Made by a program: the position numbers and the translations under genes
Notes under the pieces: model-generated
The model's input: the letters and a program-made list of their open reading frames with translations, nothing else
Database searches by the model: none
Told to the model about the DNA's origin: nothing
In this document: piece after piece, positions 63,311 through 64,000 of the stretch
Numbering within the stretch: the first letter of the stretch is position 1
Layout of the letters: every line of letters starts with the position of its first letter
Source: CBDDBX01 sp965225955
GTDB lineage: Bacteria; Acidobacteriota; Aminicenantia; UBA2199
Length of the DNA stretch: 64,000 nucleotides
Direction of reading: 5' to 3'
Assembly (NCBI GenBank): GCA_965225955.1
Contig: CBDDBX010000001.1
Coordinates: forward strand, 124,001 to 188,000

Positions 63311-64000
63311 ACAGAACACAACCGGTTTATACTGTAGATGCGGAGTGCCGTGACTGCTATAAATGTGTAAGAAACTGTCCTGTTAAAGCAATAAAAATAG
63401 AGAATAGTGTCGCTTCAGTTATGGATGATCTCTGTATTCTCTGCGGAAATTGTGTGAAGGCATGTCCCGGTGGTGCAAAAAAGGTCAGAAATGATCTGAA
63501 AAAGGTTAGACAACTACTAAGGAGCGAGAGGAAGGTTTATCTTTCCATAGCCCCTTCATATATAAATCAGTTTCCCGGAATGTCCCCGGGAGAACTCACA
63601 GGAAAACTTATGAGCAAAGGCTTTGAAGGAGTATCTGAAACTGCTCTTGGAGCAGAAGAGGTATCTTCACATATTGCTGAGACTCTTAAGAACGGATTTA
63701 AAGGTGTATCCATCTCTTCAGCATGTCCTGTAGTGGTGGAGTATATAGCAAAATACAAACCGGAGCTTATAGATAATATATCTCCACTTCTTTCTCCTGC
63801 TCTTGCCCATGCAAAACTCCTGAAAAAGTGGTATGGAGAGGAGGTTGCTGTTATTTTTGCGGGTCCCTGTATTGGTAAAAAAAGAGAAGCAGATGAGTTT
63901 AATAATCTTTTAGATGCATCTCTCACTTTTGAAGAGTTAAAACAGCTCCTGGATGAAGTAAAAGGCAGATACAGTAGTGACGCAGAGTTTGTACCAAGAC
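63307..64000 (+). CDS. Hydrogenase-like ferredoxin protein, cut by window end
   Basis: The frame is open to the edge (231 codons visible). Two 4Fe-4S motifs come first (CRDCYKCVRNCPVKAI, CILCGNCVKACPGGAK), then an [FeFe]-hydrogenase large-subunit domain. The L1 motif reads SSACPVVVEY instead of TSCCPAW and L2 reads AGPCIGKKREADEF. That divergence fits sensory or group C/D hydrogenases rather than bulk catalysis. L3 and any PAS or output domain lie beyond the window. It may be a hydrogen sensor regulating this locus; that is inference. Confidence 0.8.
   Translation, partial: MNRTQPVYTVDAECRDCYKCVRNCPVKAIKIENSVASVMDDLCILCGNCVKACPGGAKKVRNDLKKVRQLLRSERKVYLSIAPSYINQFPGMSPGELTGKLMSKGFEGVSETALGAEEVSSHIAETLKNGFKGVSISSACPVVVEYIAKYKPELIDNISPLLSPALAHAKLLKKWYGEEVAVIFAGPCIGKKREADEFNNLLDASLTFEELKQLLDEVKGRYSSDAEFVPR

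Overview
The window looks like chromosomal DNA of a moderately A+T-rich, anaerobic Gram-negative bacterium. A free-living spirochaete is my best guess, inferred from the lipoproteins and TolC-type outer-membrane channel, an MglA-type GTPase beside a MltD-type transglycosylase, Rex, and a HydABC-type [FeFe]-hydrogenase operon. No rRNA or other decisive marker is present, so the taxonomy is inference.

Positions 1-19,683 hold most of a RiPP (ribosomally made, modified peptide) gene cluster, cut by the left edge. One tightly packed + strand run encodes a PoyD-type radical SAM epimerase, a B12-type radical SAM enzyme, an ocin-ThiF/YcaO fusion, a HExxH protein, an NHLM-type secretion system (HlyD adaptor, C39 peptidase-ABC exporter, second ABC exporter, TolC), a receptor-like lipoprotein, a Nif11-type precursor with an Asp/Ser/Ala core lacking Cys, a beta-lactamase-fold hydrolase, a second YcaO and a long TfuA protein. 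Two YcaO systems plus an epimerase and a B12 enzyme around one cysteine-free core is the most unusual chemistry here. A hairpin ends the run, opposite a convergent GH36-like glycosidase.

Positions 22,460-33,072 are a complete Tn7-like transposon inside comM (yifB). Its ends are TGTGA...TCACA and the 5-bp target duplication CCTCC flanks it. Removing the element and one duplication restores a 511-residue ComM frame. It carries tnsA (with apparently substituted catalytic residues), tnsB, tnsC, tniQ and a convergent TnsE-like gene. Its cargo is a candidate defence module: ParB-like protein, putative PD-(D/E)xK nuclease and C5 methyltransferase. An IS3-type remnant lies near the cargo-side end.

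Positions 33,900-49,400 carry a 159-bp MITE-like element with perfect 22-bp inverted repeats, a haemerythrin-like protein missing two metal ligands, a small membrane protein, a secreted serine hydrolase, a two-component signalling cluster, a chemotaxis receptor and housekeeping genes (mltD, mglA-like, a membrane-Nudix fusion, ychF-like, lysE-like). The hybrid kinase and the chemoreceptor each contain one frameshift.

Positions 49,800-55,150 are a leucine operon: strong promoter, long structured leader with an Ile/Val-rich small ORF, a LeuD-swivel-like protein, then leuA-leuC-leuD-leuB and a terminator-like palindrome. Positions 55,260-64,000 hold rex, a pirin, a polysaccharide deacetylase, the hydCBA operon, a small 2Fe-2S protein and the start of a second hydrogenase-like protein. 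The rex and hyd promoters share the palindrome CGATA-N6-TATCG over the -10 region, a candidate Rex operator.
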